A stretch of DNA of 64,000 nt from Franzmannia qiaohouensis. GTDB lineage: Bacteria > Pseudomonadota > Gammaproteobacteria > Pseudomonadales > Halomonadaceae. Of this stretch, positions 8,371-16,324 are shown in pieces. Below the pieces are notes generated by a model, which worked only from the letters and a program-made list of their open reading frames with translations, was not told the DNA's origin and searched no databases. A program made the position numbers and the translations under genes. Positions within the stretch are counted from its first letter, which is position 1, and every line of letters begins with the position of its first letter. The DNA is taken from positions 1-64,000 of the forward strand of contig NZ_JARWAM010000008.1 of the NCBI RefSeq assembly GCF_031451695.1, in the 5' to 3' direction.

Positions 8371-8925
8371 ATGTCAGATTCGCCTCAAGACCCACTCGTG
8401 ACCAGCCTTGCCGCCTGCGCGCAGGGCGACGGTCAGGCGCTGGAGCGTGTCTATCGCTTGGCCAGCCCGCATCTGTACGCCCAGCTGCTGCGTATTGTAA
8501 GAAACGAGAGTGCCGCCCAGGATTGCTTGCAGCAGGTCTTCATTCGCGTCTGGCAGTCTGCCGGGCAGTACGATGCCAGTCGCGCCAAGCCAATGACCTG
8601 GCTGAGCACCCTGACCCGCAACATAGGCATCGACTGGCTGCGCCGCCAGCGCCCACAGGAGGCCGACGGCCAGGCCCTGATCGACGAACTGGCCGGGCTG
8701 GATGACCCGGCCGCTGACGGCCAGCGCGATCAGGAGAGCAGCCAGCTGCATGAGTGCCTCGAGATACTGCCCGCCAAGCAGCGCCAGGTACTTGAACTGG
8801 CTTTCTTCCACGGCTTGACCCACAGCGAGCTGGCTGGCGCCATCACCCAGCCGCTGGGCACGGTCAAGAGTTGGGTACGCCGCGGCCTGGAGAGATTGAA
8901 ATCATGTCTGACGACTGGGATCTGA
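8371..8925 (+). CDS. ECF-type RNA polymerase sigma factor
   Basis: This 184-residue protein has sigma region 2 (QDCLQQVFIRVWQSAGQYD and PMTWLSTLTRNIGIDWLRRQ) and region 4 (LPAKQRQVLELAFFHGLTHSE with GTVKSWVRRGLERLK as the helix-turn-helix). Regions 1 and 3 are missing, as in extracytoplasmic-function sigmas of the SigK/RpoE type. The ATG at 8371 has AAGGAA nine bases before it. The final 22 bases overlap the next gene, an anti-sigma factor, so the pair is translationally linked. A 6-bp hairpin (8332-8352) lies just upstream. Confidence 0.93.
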   Translation: MSDSPQDPLVTSLAACAQGDGQALERVYRLASPHLYAQLLRIVRNESAAQDCLQQVFIRVWQSAGQYDASRAKPMTWLSTLTRNIGIDWLRRQRPQEADGQALIDELAGLDDPAADGQRDQESSQLHECLEILPAKQRQVLELAFFHGLTHSELAGAITQPLGTVKSWVRRGLERLKSCLTTGI

Positions 8926-9617
8926 GCGACCCCGACGAGCGCCATCTGGCCGCCGGCGAGTATGTGCTGGGCACGCTCGACGCCCAGCAGAAGGCGCGCT
9001 TCGAAGCGCTGCTGGCGGTCAGCCACGACCTGCAGAACGACGTGGCGCGCTGGCGCGAGCACCTGCAGCTGTTCAACGACCAGCTCGACCCGCGCCTGCC
9101 GCCCGCCGAGGTGTGGCGGCGCATCGCCAGCGCTACCGGTATTGCGCCACGCCCCTGGTGGCAGTCGCTGGGCATATGGCGCACCGCCAGCGGGACCTTT
9201 GCCGCGGCAGCACTGGCACTGGGGCTGCTGTGGAGCCAGAGCGATATCACACCGCTGCCCGACGATGGCCAGGCCGTCTACGTGGTACTCGACGAGCAGC
9301 GCACGCCGGGCTGGATCATCAGCGCGACGGATAGCGGTGAGCTCTACGTCCAGGCCGTGCAGCCCACCCAGGTTGGCGCCCAGCAGACCGGCGAGCTGTG
9401 GCTGATCGCCGACGAGACGCCGATCTCGCTGGGCCTGCTGCCCAGCGAAGGGCGTCATACCCTGGCGCCCAGCGAGGAACTGCGCGAGCTGCTGATGACC
9501 GCCGATCTTGCGGTCAGCGTCGAACCGGAGGGCGGTGCCCCCGAGGGCCAACCGACCGGACCGATCATTGACTCCGGTCGCATGACCCCGGTACGCGGCG
9601 GCACCTTCACCTTCTAG
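8904..9617 (+). CDS. Anti-sigma factor, RskA-like
   Basis: This 237-residue protein has an N-terminal cytoplasmic anti-sigma domain (HLAAGEYVLGTLDAQQKARFEALL), one membrane segment near residues 93-110 (GTFAAAALALGLLW) and a periplasmic RskA-type C-terminal domain (YVVLDEQRTPGWIISAT). Such proteins hold the partner sigma at the membrane until regulated proteolysis releases it. The ATG at 8904 lies inside the sigma gene and follows GGAGAG. No zinc-binding HxxxCxxC motif is visible. The inducing signal cannot be inferred. Confidence 0.9.
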   Translation: MSDDWDLSDPDERHLAAGEYVLGTLDAQQKARFEALLAVSHDLQNDVARWREHLQLFNDQLDPRLPPAEVWRRIASATGIAPRPWWQSLGIWRTASGTFAAAALALGLLWSQSDITPLPDDGQAVYVVLDEQRTPGWIISATDSGELYVQAVQPTQVGAQQTGELWLIADETPISLGLLPSEGRHTLAPSEELRELLMTADLAVSVEPEGGAPEGQPTGPIIDSGRMTPVRGGTFTF

Positions 9618-9652
9618 GCATCGGTGCTGGGCGCCAGCTCGAGGCGTGTCCG

Positions 9653-10849
9653 TCAGGCCTCGACCTGGGCACGCACCTTGTCGACGATATGGGCGCCGAT
9701 CGGCAGCGCCGAGGTGGCCGCCGGCGACGGCGCATTGCAGACGTTGACCGTGCGCCGGGTGTTGACGAACAGGAAGTCGTCGATCAGCTTGCCCTCGCGG
9801 GACACCGCCTGGGCGCGCACTCCCGAGGGATAGGGCCCCAGGTCGTCGAGGGTCAGGCTCGGGCAGTACTTGCGCACCTCCTCGAGATAACCCTTGCGAA
9901 ACAGCGAATTCTTCATCTCCACCAGCCCCGGCCGCAGGTTCTTGCCCAGCGCCTTGAGAATGCCGGGGTTGGAGAACATCCTGGCCATGTCGAGCAGCGA
10001 CACGTCGGACTTGCGATAGCCCTCGCGCTTGAGTGCCAGCACCGCGTTGGGGCCGACCGTGACGCTGCCATCGATCATGCGCGTCAGGTGCACGCCGAGA
10101 AACGGCATCGAGGGATCGGGAATCGGGTAGATCAGGTGCTTGACGATGCGGTTGCGGGTGGCCGGCAGTTGGTAGTACTCGCCGCGGAACGGGCAGATGG
10201 TGAACCCCGGATTCTTGCCCAGCATGCGCACCAGGCGGTCGGCCATCAGTCCCGAGCAGGACACCAGGTAGCGGCTGACGAAGTCGCCCTGGCGGGTCTT
10301 CAGTACCACCTCGTGGGGGCGCTCCTCGATGCCGGTGACCTCGGTGGCGAACTGCAGCTCACCGCCCTGGCGCTCGAACTCGGCGGCCATGGCCCGCGCC
10401 ACCTCGGCGTAGTCGACGATGCCGCTGGACGGTACCAGGATCGCCCCCTCGCCGACGATATTGGGCTCCCGCTCATGCAACTCATCGGCACTCAGCCAGT
10501 GTCGCTCCAGGCCGTTGGCCTCGGTGCGCTCCCACAGCGCCTGCATGCGCTCGAGCTCCAGCGCGTTGGTAGCGACCAGCAGCTTGCCGCAGGTGTCGTA
10601 GGCGATTGCGTGCTCATCGCAGAACGCCTTGGTGGCGCGGTTACCGGCCAGGCAGAAGCGCGCCTTGAGACTGCCCGGCGTGTAGTAGACCCCGGCATGG
10701 ATCACGCCGCTGTTGTGCCCGCTCTGGTGACGCGCCGGCCCCTCCTCCTTGTCGAGCAGCAGCATGCGACGCCCCGGATAGACGCGGTTGAGCTGCATGG
10801 CCGTGGAGAGCCCGAGAATCCCGCCGCCGATGATGATGAAATCGTACAC
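9653..10849 (-). CDS. lhgO: L-2-hydroxyglutarate oxidase/dehydrogenase
   Basis: This 398-residue FAD enzyme oxidises L-2-hydroxyglutarate to 2-oxoglutarate and feeds electrons to the respiratory chain. The dinucleotide fold IIIGGGILGLSTA is at the N-terminus, followed by HNSGVIHAGVYYTPGSLKA and a C-terminal DLGPYPSGVRAQAV segment, all typical of LhgO (YgaF). It reads toward the anti-sigma gene and diverges from a CsiR-like regulator gene across a 126-base promoter region. In E. coli lhgO lies in the csiD-lhgO-gabDTP-csiR locus; here csiD and gab genes are absent from the neighbourhood. Confidence 0.93.
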   Translation of the reverse strand: MYDFIIIGGGILGLSTAMQLNRVYPGRRMLLLDKEEGPARHQSGHNSGVIHAGVYYTPGSLKARFCLAGNRATKAFCDEHAIAYDTCGKLLVATNALELERMQALWERTEANGLERHWLSADELHEREPNIVGEGAILVPSSGIVDYAEVARAMAAEFERQGGELQFATEVTGIEERPHEVVLKTRQGDFVSRYLVSCSGLMADRLVRMLGKNPGFTICPFRGEYYQLPATRNRIVKHLIYPIPDPSMPFLGVHLTRMIDGSVTVGPNAVLALKREGYRKSDVSLLDMARMFSNPGILKALGKNLRPGLVEMKNSLFRKGYLEEVRKYCPSLTLDDLGPYPSGVRAQAVSREGKLIDDFLFVNTRRTVNVCNAPSPAATSALPIGAHIVDKVRAQVEA

Positions 10850-10879
10850 GCGCGCCTCACGCTAGGCTGAATGTTGACG

Positions 10880-10917
10880 TTATTGGATAATATCAGCTTC
10901 CAGGCGAATATTTCGCC
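10880..10917. promoter_or_regulatory. Two small palindromes in the lhgO/csiR divergent promoter
   Basis: TTAT-TGG-ATAA (10880-10890) and the perfect GGCGAA-TAT-TTCGCC (10903-10917) lie side by side between the divergent genes. They are candidate operator elements for the adjacent GntR-family regulator; which one is bound is unknown. Confidence 0.45.
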
Positions 10918-10975
10918 AGTTCAGCGCGGTTTGAGTATCATCCTGGGCAGTATCGTCACTCAGCCAAGGATCGCC

Positions 10976-11674
10976 ATGCCCTCGACCACGGACAGCCAAC
11001 CGCGCCAGAACCTCGCCATCAGCGCCTACCAAAGCCTCAAGCGCGATATCACCCGCGGCCAGTTCCGACCCGGTGAAAAGCTGCTGATGAGCACCCTCAA
11101 GGAGCGCTACGGCCTTGGGGTGGGCCCGCTGCGCGAAGCGCTCTCGCAGCTTGTGGCGGAGCGTCTGGTGGTCGCCATCAGCCAGCGCGGCTACCGGGTC
11201 GCGCCGATGTCACTGGCTGAACTCCACGACCTCTACGACGCTCGCTCGCAGCTCGAGGCCATGCTGCTGCGCCTGGCCATCGAGCGCGGCGACGATGCCT
11301 GGGAGGCGGATATCCTGGCCAAGGCCCATACCCTGTCGCGGGTCATGGAGGTCAACGGCCCGGACGAGGTGCTCGACGTCTGGGACAGCCGCCACAAGGC
11401 GTTTCACACCGCCATGGTGGCCGGCTGCAACTCCCCGCATTTGCTGCAGGTGCGCGACAGCCTGTTCGACCAGGTCGAGCGCTATCGCCACCTGTGGCTG
11501 CGCGAGACGGTGTTCTCGGAAAGCGCGCTGGAGGCCAAGCGCCAGGAGCACGCCGCCCTGGTCGAGGTGGTACTGGCCCGCGATGCCGAGCGCGCCAGCG
11601 CGATGATGTGCGAGCACCTGATGACGCCGGTGCCGATCATCACCGACACCATGCGTCGCCAGGGCTTGCTATAA
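10976..11674 (+). CDS. csiR: GntR/FadR-family regulator, CsiR-like
   Basis: This 232-residue regulator has an N-terminal GntR winged helix (AYQSLKRDITRGQFRPGEKLLMSTL and GVGPLREALSQLVAERLV) and an FCD-type all-helical ligand domain (LYDARSQLEAMLLRLAIERG, with HKAFHTAMVAGC). Overall it resembles CsiR, the repressor of the E. coli glutarate and L-2-hydroxyglutarate genes. The ATG at 10976 has AAGGA seven bases upstream; the frame could start at 10871, but that would cover the palindromes. Divergence from lhgO strengthens the assignment, although the ligand is inferred. Confidence 0.85.
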   Translation: MPSTTDSQPRQNLAISAYQSLKRDITRGQFRPGEKLLMSTLKERYGLGVGPLREALSQLVAERLVVAISQRGYRVAPMSLAELHDLYDARSQLEAMLLRLAIERGDDAWEADILAKAHTLSRVMEVNGPDEVLDVWDSRHKAFHTAMVAGCNSPHLLQVRDSLFDQVERYRHLWLRETVFSESALEAKRQEHAALVEVVLARDAERASAMMCEHLMTPVPIITDTMRRQGLL

Positions 11675-11677
11675 CAG

Positions 11678-11998
11678 CTAACTAGCCAGCTTGAGGCCTA
11701 TTAGTCCAGCCAAAATCAGCACCAGGCTGAATAGCCGCCAAGGGTTGGCGCTGTCGCCGTAGATCACGATGCCCAGCAGCACCGTGCCTATCGCACCGAT
11801 TCCTACCCAGATGGCATAGGCGGTGCCCACCGGCAGGCTCTTCATGGCCAATGAGAGAAGATAGAAGCTCGCCGCCATAGTGACCACGGTAAACACGCTG
11901 GCCAGTGGCCGGGTGAAGCCGTGGGAGGCCTTGAGCCCCAGCGCCCAGGCGACTTCCAGCAGCCCTGCCGCCAGCAGGTAGATCCAGGCAATATGCAT
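11678..11998 (-). CDS. gdx: Guanidinium exporter, SugE/Gdx type of the SMR family
   Basis: This 106-residue protein has four membrane helices and the SMR glutamate in the first helix (LLEVAWALGLKASHGFTRP). The segments KSLPVGTAYAIWVGIGA and IYGDSANPWRLFSL are diagnostic of the SugE/Gdx subgroup, which exports guanidinium in exchange for protons, rather than of EmrE-type drug pumps. A guanidine-II riboswitch and a sigma-70 promoter directly upstream independently support guanidinium as substrate. It converges on the csiR-like gene with a 3-base gap. Confidence 0.95.
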   Translation of the reverse strand: MHIAWIYLLAAGLLEVAWALGLKASHGFTRPLASVFTVVTMAASFYLLSLAMKSLPVGTAYAIWVGIGAIGTVLLGIVIYGDSANPWRLFSLVLILAGLIGLKLAS

Positions 11999-12018
11999 GA
12001 ACGATGACTCACGTCGGG

Positions 12019-12066
12019 CGGGGCCGTCCCCGAAACGGCAGGCACGCGCCGAGTCGTCCCGGGCGT
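12019..12066 (-). promoter_or_regulatory. Guanidine-II (mini-ykkC) riboswitch
   Basis: Two hairpins read on the minus strand. The first (12066-12044) is a stem of ACGC and CCGGG against CUCGG and GCGU with one bulged C and loop ACGA. The second (12032-12019) is CGGGG-ACGG-CCCCG. Two stems capped by ACGR loops define the guanidine-II class, which raises expression of exporters when guanidinium binds. The second hairpin ends 20 bases before the gdx start codon, near its ribosome-binding region. Confidence 0.88.
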
Positions 12067-12086
12067 GGTAATGCAGTTAGCGAGCC

Positions 12087-12114
12087 ATTCTAGCCACTCG
12101 GCAGGATGGGTCAA
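12087..12114 (-). promoter_or_regulatory. Sigma-70 promoter of gdx
   Basis: On the minus strand, TTGACC (12114-12109) and TAGAAT (12092-12087) are separated by 16 bases. Transcription would start near 12080, placing the riboswitch at the beginning of the leader. Confidence 0.65.
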
Positions 12115-12140
12115 CGCTTCTGAACCAGCGCGCCTAGCGA

Positions 12141-12250
12141 GGGACGCCGGGGGCAGGTCGAAGAGGAGGTTTCGATGCCATGGATGGCATCGGTAGCGCC
12201 CAGGGATGGTTTACAGCGCCTCCTCGTAGGCCTGCCGACGGATCAGTCCC
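12141..12250. repeat. Nested inverted-repeat element next to the kinase gene end
   Basis: Four successive stems nest around one loop: GGGAC/GTCCC (12141 with 12246), GGCAGG/CCTGCC (12152 with 12231), GAGGAGG/CCTCCTC (12163 with 12219) and CGATGCC/GGCATCG (12173 with 12186). That is 25 base pairs in about 110 bases. The element starts 12 bases beyond the kinase stop codon. It could act as a transcript end structure or be a member of a dispersed intergenic repeat family; no second copy was seen here. Together with the gdx promoter it fills the 12067-12261 gap. Confidence 0.65.
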
Positions 12251-12261
12251 GAGCGGAACCG

Positions 12262-14085
12262 CTACCTGTCATGGCTCTCGGCACGCGGATTGACCGGGTA
12301 GTAGCGCTCGGGCAGGCGTTCGATATGAGTAAAGAAGCGGGTGTCCTTGTAGGGCATCTTCATATAGCCCGATACCCCGAGCCCCTCGATCTGATCGATC
12401 GCCGCGAGCATCGTTGCCAGCAGCTCGGCGAAGGTGCGCTCCTGAGTGGGATCGAGCAACCGATAGTAGCTGTGTATCTTGAGGTGGGTGGGCAGCGCCT
12501 CGAAGATGATCATGCCGGTATGGCGAATGCCGTTGAGCGCCTCCAGCGCATTGATGATGGTCGCCGGTAGCACCAGCAGCTCCTCAGGGTCCGGGCCATC
12601 CTCGAAGTAGGAGTGCACGCGACTCTCGTCCTCGATCTCGGGTACTGCGCTGACCTCATAGGGCAGCGCCATGCCCGGCACGGCACGAAACGGCTCGGCG
12701 GGTTCGGCGCGGTCGATATGCAGGGTATCGCGGGCGTTGAACAGGCAGCTCTTGAAAATACCCTGGCGGTAGATGGCCCGGGCCAGCTGGACCATGGCGT
12801 TGACCGCGCTGACGAAGGCGTCACGCCGCGACGGGTCGTGGAGATTCAGCGAGGTGTCGATATAGACCCCGTCGCGCTCCCAGCGCACCGCCAGGCCGCC
12901 GACAACCGGATAGTGCCCCAGCCGGCTGACCGCCGCCAGGAAGGCCTTCTCGGTGTCGCCCATGCCCTGCATGAACTGCTTGTAGTAGCGATCGAGCTGC
13001 ACATCGTTGACCTCGGCAGGCGACGCCAGTGCTCCCTCCTCACGCAGAAACGCGCGCCGCGAGCTGTAGACCACGGTATCGATGTCGCGGTCGGCGCGCC
13101 GGCTCCACACCGGCACCAAGGGCACCGGCGGCGCGCCTGGCAGGTCGATCAACACGTGGCGCGCCAGGCGCGGCATTTCGCGCAGGAAGTAGTCGCCGGC
13201 GCGGCGGCGCAGCGCCGGGTCGTCATCGAGCAGTGCCTCGAGCACCCGGGCGAACTCCCGCGGCAGCCCCAGCGAGGTCGGCGGCATGGCGCGCCAGGCA
13301 AAGCGGCACGACTGCCCCGCGGCCAGCGCATACAGCGTGGCCGCCGCGCCCTGCTCATCGAAACGCGGCGACGACAGGGCCCCGTTGAGCTGTTCCTCAC
13401 CGATGAAATAGACATCGCCCAGCCGCGCATTGGTGTGCTGCAGGTCATCCGCCATCAGCGAGGCGATGCCGCTGGCCAGATGCTGGTGCTGGGCATCGAG
13501 CTGAGCGAATACCGACGAGCCCCAGTCGATCAGCGCAACGCGCTCGCTGGCGGCATCGAACACCAGGTTCGAGGGCTTGATATCGCCGTGCACCACCACC
13601 CGCGACCCGCTGCGCAAGGCGCGCAGCATATCTGCCAGCTGCGCGGCAATATGCACCACCAGGCGCGGGCTCAGCGGCCCCTCACGCAGCGACACCTCCT
13701 CCAGGTTGAGCCCCGGGGCGCGCTCCATGACCAGGATCGACTGCTGGCGCACGCGTTGGAAGGCTACCAGCCGCGGCACCTGGGGATGCGCGACCTGCTC
13801 CAGCATGAAGGCCTCCTCTTCGAGGCGCGCCTTGAGGTGTGCCGGCAGCGTGATGCGGTTGAACTTGAACACCAGCCAGGCGCTATCTAGCGCCTGCGGC
13901 CGGCCGGCGAAGACGAAGCCGTAGGCGCCTTTGCCGATCAACTCGATGTCGCGATATCCGAGCTGCTCGAGCTGCGAGCGACACATCGCCACCCACTCCT
14001 TGAGTTTGCGCGCATCGTCATGGCTGAGCAGATAGATCGACTGCTCTTCGGGAATGTAGAACTGCTGCAGCGGCGCCTGGCTCAT
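12262..14085 (-). CDS. Hanks-type serine/threonine protein kinase, last gene of the bkd operon
   Basis: This 607-residue protein has a kinase domain in its first half: glycine loop GKGAYGFVFAG (51-61), lysine K74 in VFKFNR, catalytic loop HGDIKPSN (166-173, with HGD replacing HRD) and metal motif DWG (187-189, replacing DFG). The catalytic aspartate, lysine and asparagine are all kept, so activity is plausible. The C-terminal 300 residues have no domain I recognise and no membrane segment, so the protein appears cytoplasmic. The ATG at 14085 starts 11 bases after the E2 stop, which implies co-transcription. A role in phosphorylating the dehydrogenase E1 alpha subunit is a hypothesis from context. 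Confidence 0.85.
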   Translation of the reverse strand: MSQAPLQQFYIPEEQSIYLLSHDDARKLKEWVAMCRSQLEQLGYRDIELIGKGAYGFVFAGRPQALDSAWLVFKFNRITLPAHLKARLEEEAFMLEQVAHPQVPRLVAFQRVRQQSILVMERAPGLNLEEVSLREGPLSPRLVVHIAAQLADMLRALRSGSRVVVHGDIKPSNLVFDAASERVALIDWGSSVFAQLDAQHQHLASGIASLMADDLQHTNARLGDVYFIGEEQLNGALSSPRFDEQGAAATLYALAAGQSCRFAWRAMPPTSLGLPREFARVLEALLDDDPALRRRAGDYFLREMPRLARHVLIDLPGAPPVPLVPVWSRRADRDIDTVVYSSRRAFLREEGALASPAEVNDVQLDRYYKQFMQGMGDTEKAFLAAVSRLGHYPVVGGLAVRWERDGVYIDTSLNLHDPSRRDAFVSAVNAMVQLARAIYRQGIFKSCLFNARDTLHIDRAEPAEPFRAVPGMALPYEVSAVPEIEDESRVHSYFEDGPDPEELLVLPATIINALEALNGIRHTGMIIFEALPTHLKIHSYYRLLDPTQERTFAELLATMLAAIDQIEGLGVSGYMKMPYKDTRFFTHIERLPERYYPVNPRAESHDR

Positions 14086-14096
14086 CGAGTACGGCC

Positions 14097-15329
14097 TCAG
14101 CCGAGATGCAGCAGCATCGATTCCGGCGCTTCCAGATAGCCCTTCCACGCCTGGCAGAAGCGTGCCATGTCACCGCCGTCGAGTACCCGGTGGTCGCCGG
14201 CCCAGGTAACCGTCATGATCGCCCGCGACACCACCGCGCCGTCCGCAGCGAAGCGCGGCAGGTGCTGCACTCGCCCGATGGCGCCGATCGCTACCTGAGG
14301 CGCGCTGATGATCGGTGTCGCATAGGTCCCCCCCAGCGCCCCGATGTTGGATAGCGTGATGGTCGCCCCCTTGAGATCGTCGCCGCCCACTCGGCCATCG
14401 CGGGCAGCCTGGGTCAAGCGCGCGATCTCGCCGGCCAACGCCATCAGGCTACTGCGCTCGACGTGACGCACCACCGGCACGATCAGGCCCGCGGGACTGT
14501 CCACCGCCATGCCGATATGGCAGTGCTGATGAAAGTGCACCTCGTCGCTCTCCGGCCGATAGCCGGCGTTGACGCGAGGATGCTCGCCCAGCGCCAACGC
14601 CAGGGACTTCATGAACAGCGCCATCAGCGTCAGCCGCTGGCCTTGGGCATCCGCCGCGGCCTTGAGCCGCTGGTGCAACGCCAGCAGCGCGCTGACATCG
14701 ATCTCCTCGCCATAGTGGAAGTGCGGAATCGACACCGCCTCGCGCATATGCCGCGCCATGGCCGCACGCAATCCGCTCTGTTGCTCGGCGCGAGCCGCCG
14801 TCTCGCTGCTTGCAGCGGGCCGGGACGGCGCAGCTGGCGGCTGAATCGCCTGCAGGTCCTCCTTCAGGACCCGGCCATCCTTGCCGGAGCCCGTCACCTC
14901 GCTCAGCGCCACGCCCAGCTCTCGAGCCAGACGCCGCACCGCAGGGCTCGCCGGGGTCCGCTTCGCGGCCGCCGGCAATGGCTCACTCGCCCCAGCACTG
15001 GCCGATTCGGGCGACGGCGAGTTCGCCTCCTCGTCAGCCAACGCGCTGGTGCCTTCCGCTTCAGCCTCGGCCACAGGCTCGGCTTCCGCCTGGCCGGCAG
15101 GTCGATAGCTGAACAGGGCCGAATGTACCCTGGCGCTCTCGCCCTCGGCGTAGTGCAGCGCGGTGACCCGGCCGCTCTCCGGCGCAGTGATCTCGACCAG
15201 CGCCTTGTCGGTCATCACCTCGACCACCGGCTGATCCTCGCGAATCTCATCGCCCTCACCCACCAGCCACTTGACCACTTCACACTCGACGATGCCCTCA
15301 CCGATATCGGGCAGCTTGAATTCGCTCAT
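14097..15329 (-). CDS. bkdB: Branched-chain 2-oxoacid dehydrogenase E2, dihydrolipoyl acyltransferase
   Basis: This 410-residue E2 has one N-terminal lipoyl domain with the lysine in EVMTDKALVEI, an Ala/Glu/Pro-rich linker (about 80-125), an E3/E1-binding domain (ASPAVRRLARELGVALSEVTGSGKDGRV) and a C-terminal acyltransferase domain ending in TWAGDHRVLDGGDMARF, which holds the catalytic HxxxDG. The ATG at 15329 has GGGAG upstream; a GTG one codon earlier is possible. It lies 16 bases after E1 beta. No E3 lipoamide dehydrogenase follows, so the complex must borrow one encoded elsewhere. Confidence 0.93.
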   Translation of the reverse strand: MSEFKLPDIGEGIVECEVVKWLVGEGDEIREDQPVVEVMTDKALVEITAPESGRVTALHYAEGESARVHSALFSYRPAGQAEAEPVAEAEAEGTSALADEEANSPSPESASAGASEPLPAAAKRTPASPAVRRLARELGVALSEVTGSGKDGRVLKEDLQAIQPPAAPSRPAASSETAARAEQQSGLRAAMARHMREAVSIPHFHYGEEIDVSALLALHQRLKAAADAQGQRLTLMALFMKSLALALGEHPRVNAGYRPESDEVHFHQHCHIGMAVDSPAGLIVPVVRHVERSSLMALAGEIARLTQAARDGRVGGDDLKGATITLSNIGALGGTYATPIISAPQVAIGAIGRVQHLPRFAADGAVVSRAIMTVTWAGDHRVLDGGDMARFCQAWKGYLEAPESMLLHLG

Positions 15330-15345
15330 CACTCGACTCCCATCC

Positions 15346-16323
15346 CTAGAAATTGACGCTGGCGCGGATCGCCTCTAGCACCTTGAGGGCATCGGGCAGG
15401 TACTCCTTTTCCAGGGTCAGCGGAAACGGCGTATCCAGCCCGGTGACCCGGGCGATGGGCGACTCCAGATACAGGAAGCAGCGCTGCTGAATGGCCGCAG
15501 CGATCTCGGCGGCGAAGCCGCCGGTGAGCGGCGCCTCATGGCTGATCACCAGGCGCCCGGTCTTGAACACCGAGTCGGCCACGCAGTCGCGATCCCAGGG
15601 CAGGATGCTGCGCAGGTCGATCACCTCGCAGGAGATGCCGTCGCGCTCGGCGAGCTCGGCGGCCTCCTCGATGATCGGCATCTGCGCTCCCCACGCCACC
15701 AGGGTGATGTCGGCCCCCTCCTTGACCACCTCGGCCTCGCCCAGCGGCAGCTGGTAGTCGCCCTCGGGCACCTCGCCGCTGGAGGCCCGGTAGAGTCGCT
15801 TGGGCTCGAAGAACAGCACCGGGTTGGGGTCGCGGATCGACGCCAGCAGCAGCCCCTTGGCCTGGTGCGGGTTGCGCGGCACGACCACCTTGAGGCCGGG
15901 GGTGTGGGCGAAGTAGGCCTCCGGCGACTGCGAATGGTAGTGGCCGCCGGAGATGCCGCCGCCGTAAGGGGTACGAATGGTCAGGCCGCCGACGTTGAAC
16001 AGATTCCCCGACCGGTAGCGGAACTTGGCACTCTCGTTGACGATCTGGTCGAAGGCGGGATAGATGTAGTCGGCGAACTGGATCTCGGCCACCGCCCTGT
16101 GGCCCTGGGCCGCCAGGCCGTTGGCGAAGCCGACGATGCCCTGCTCGACCAGCGGCGTATTGAAACAGCGCGCCTTGCCGTATTTCTCCTGCAGATGGCT
16201 GGTGGCGCGGAACACTCCGCCGAAGCTGCCCACGTCCTCGCCGAAGCAGATCACCCGCGAGTCTCTGTCCATGGCCACATCCAGCGCCTGATTGATCGCC
16301 TGAAGCATATTCATGTGCGCCAT
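15346..16323 (-). CDS. bkdA2: Branched-chain 2-oxoacid dehydrogenase E1 beta subunit
   Basis: This 325-residue protein matches E1 beta of the branched-chain complex: MNMLQAINQALDVAMDRD, GEDVGSFGGVFRAT, FNTPLVEQGIVGFANGLA and the EIQFADYIYPAFDQIVNE segment. Together with E1 alpha it forms the thiamine-diphosphate heterotetramer that decarboxylates 2-oxo acids from valine, leucine and isoleucine. The ATG at 16323 follows the E1 alpha stop by one base and has GGGAGGG upstream. The extended frame to 16407 only overlaps E1 alpha. Confidence 0.93.
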   Translation of the reverse strand: MAHMNMLQAINQALDVAMDRDSRVICFGEDVGSFGGVFRATSHLQEKYGKARCFNTPLVEQGIVGFANGLAAQGHRAVAEIQFADYIYPAFDQIVNESAKFRYRSGNLFNVGGLTIRTPYGGGISGGHYHSQSPEAYFAHTPGLKVVVPRNPHQAKGLLLASIRDPNPVLFFEPKRLYRASSGEVPEGDYQLPLGEAEVVKEGADITLVAWGAQMPIIEEAAELAERDGISCEVIDLRSILPWDRDCVADSVFKTGRLVISHEAPLTGGFAAEIAAAIQQRCFLYLESPIARVTGLDTPFPLTLEKEYLPDALKVLEAIRASVNF

Positions 16324-16324
16324 G

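Noticed and set aside
12613..13890. 425-codon plus-strand frame opposite the kinase gene
   Set aside because: High-GC antisense artefact: His/Arg/Gln-rich, no ribosome site and no domain; the opposite strand holds clear kinase motifs.
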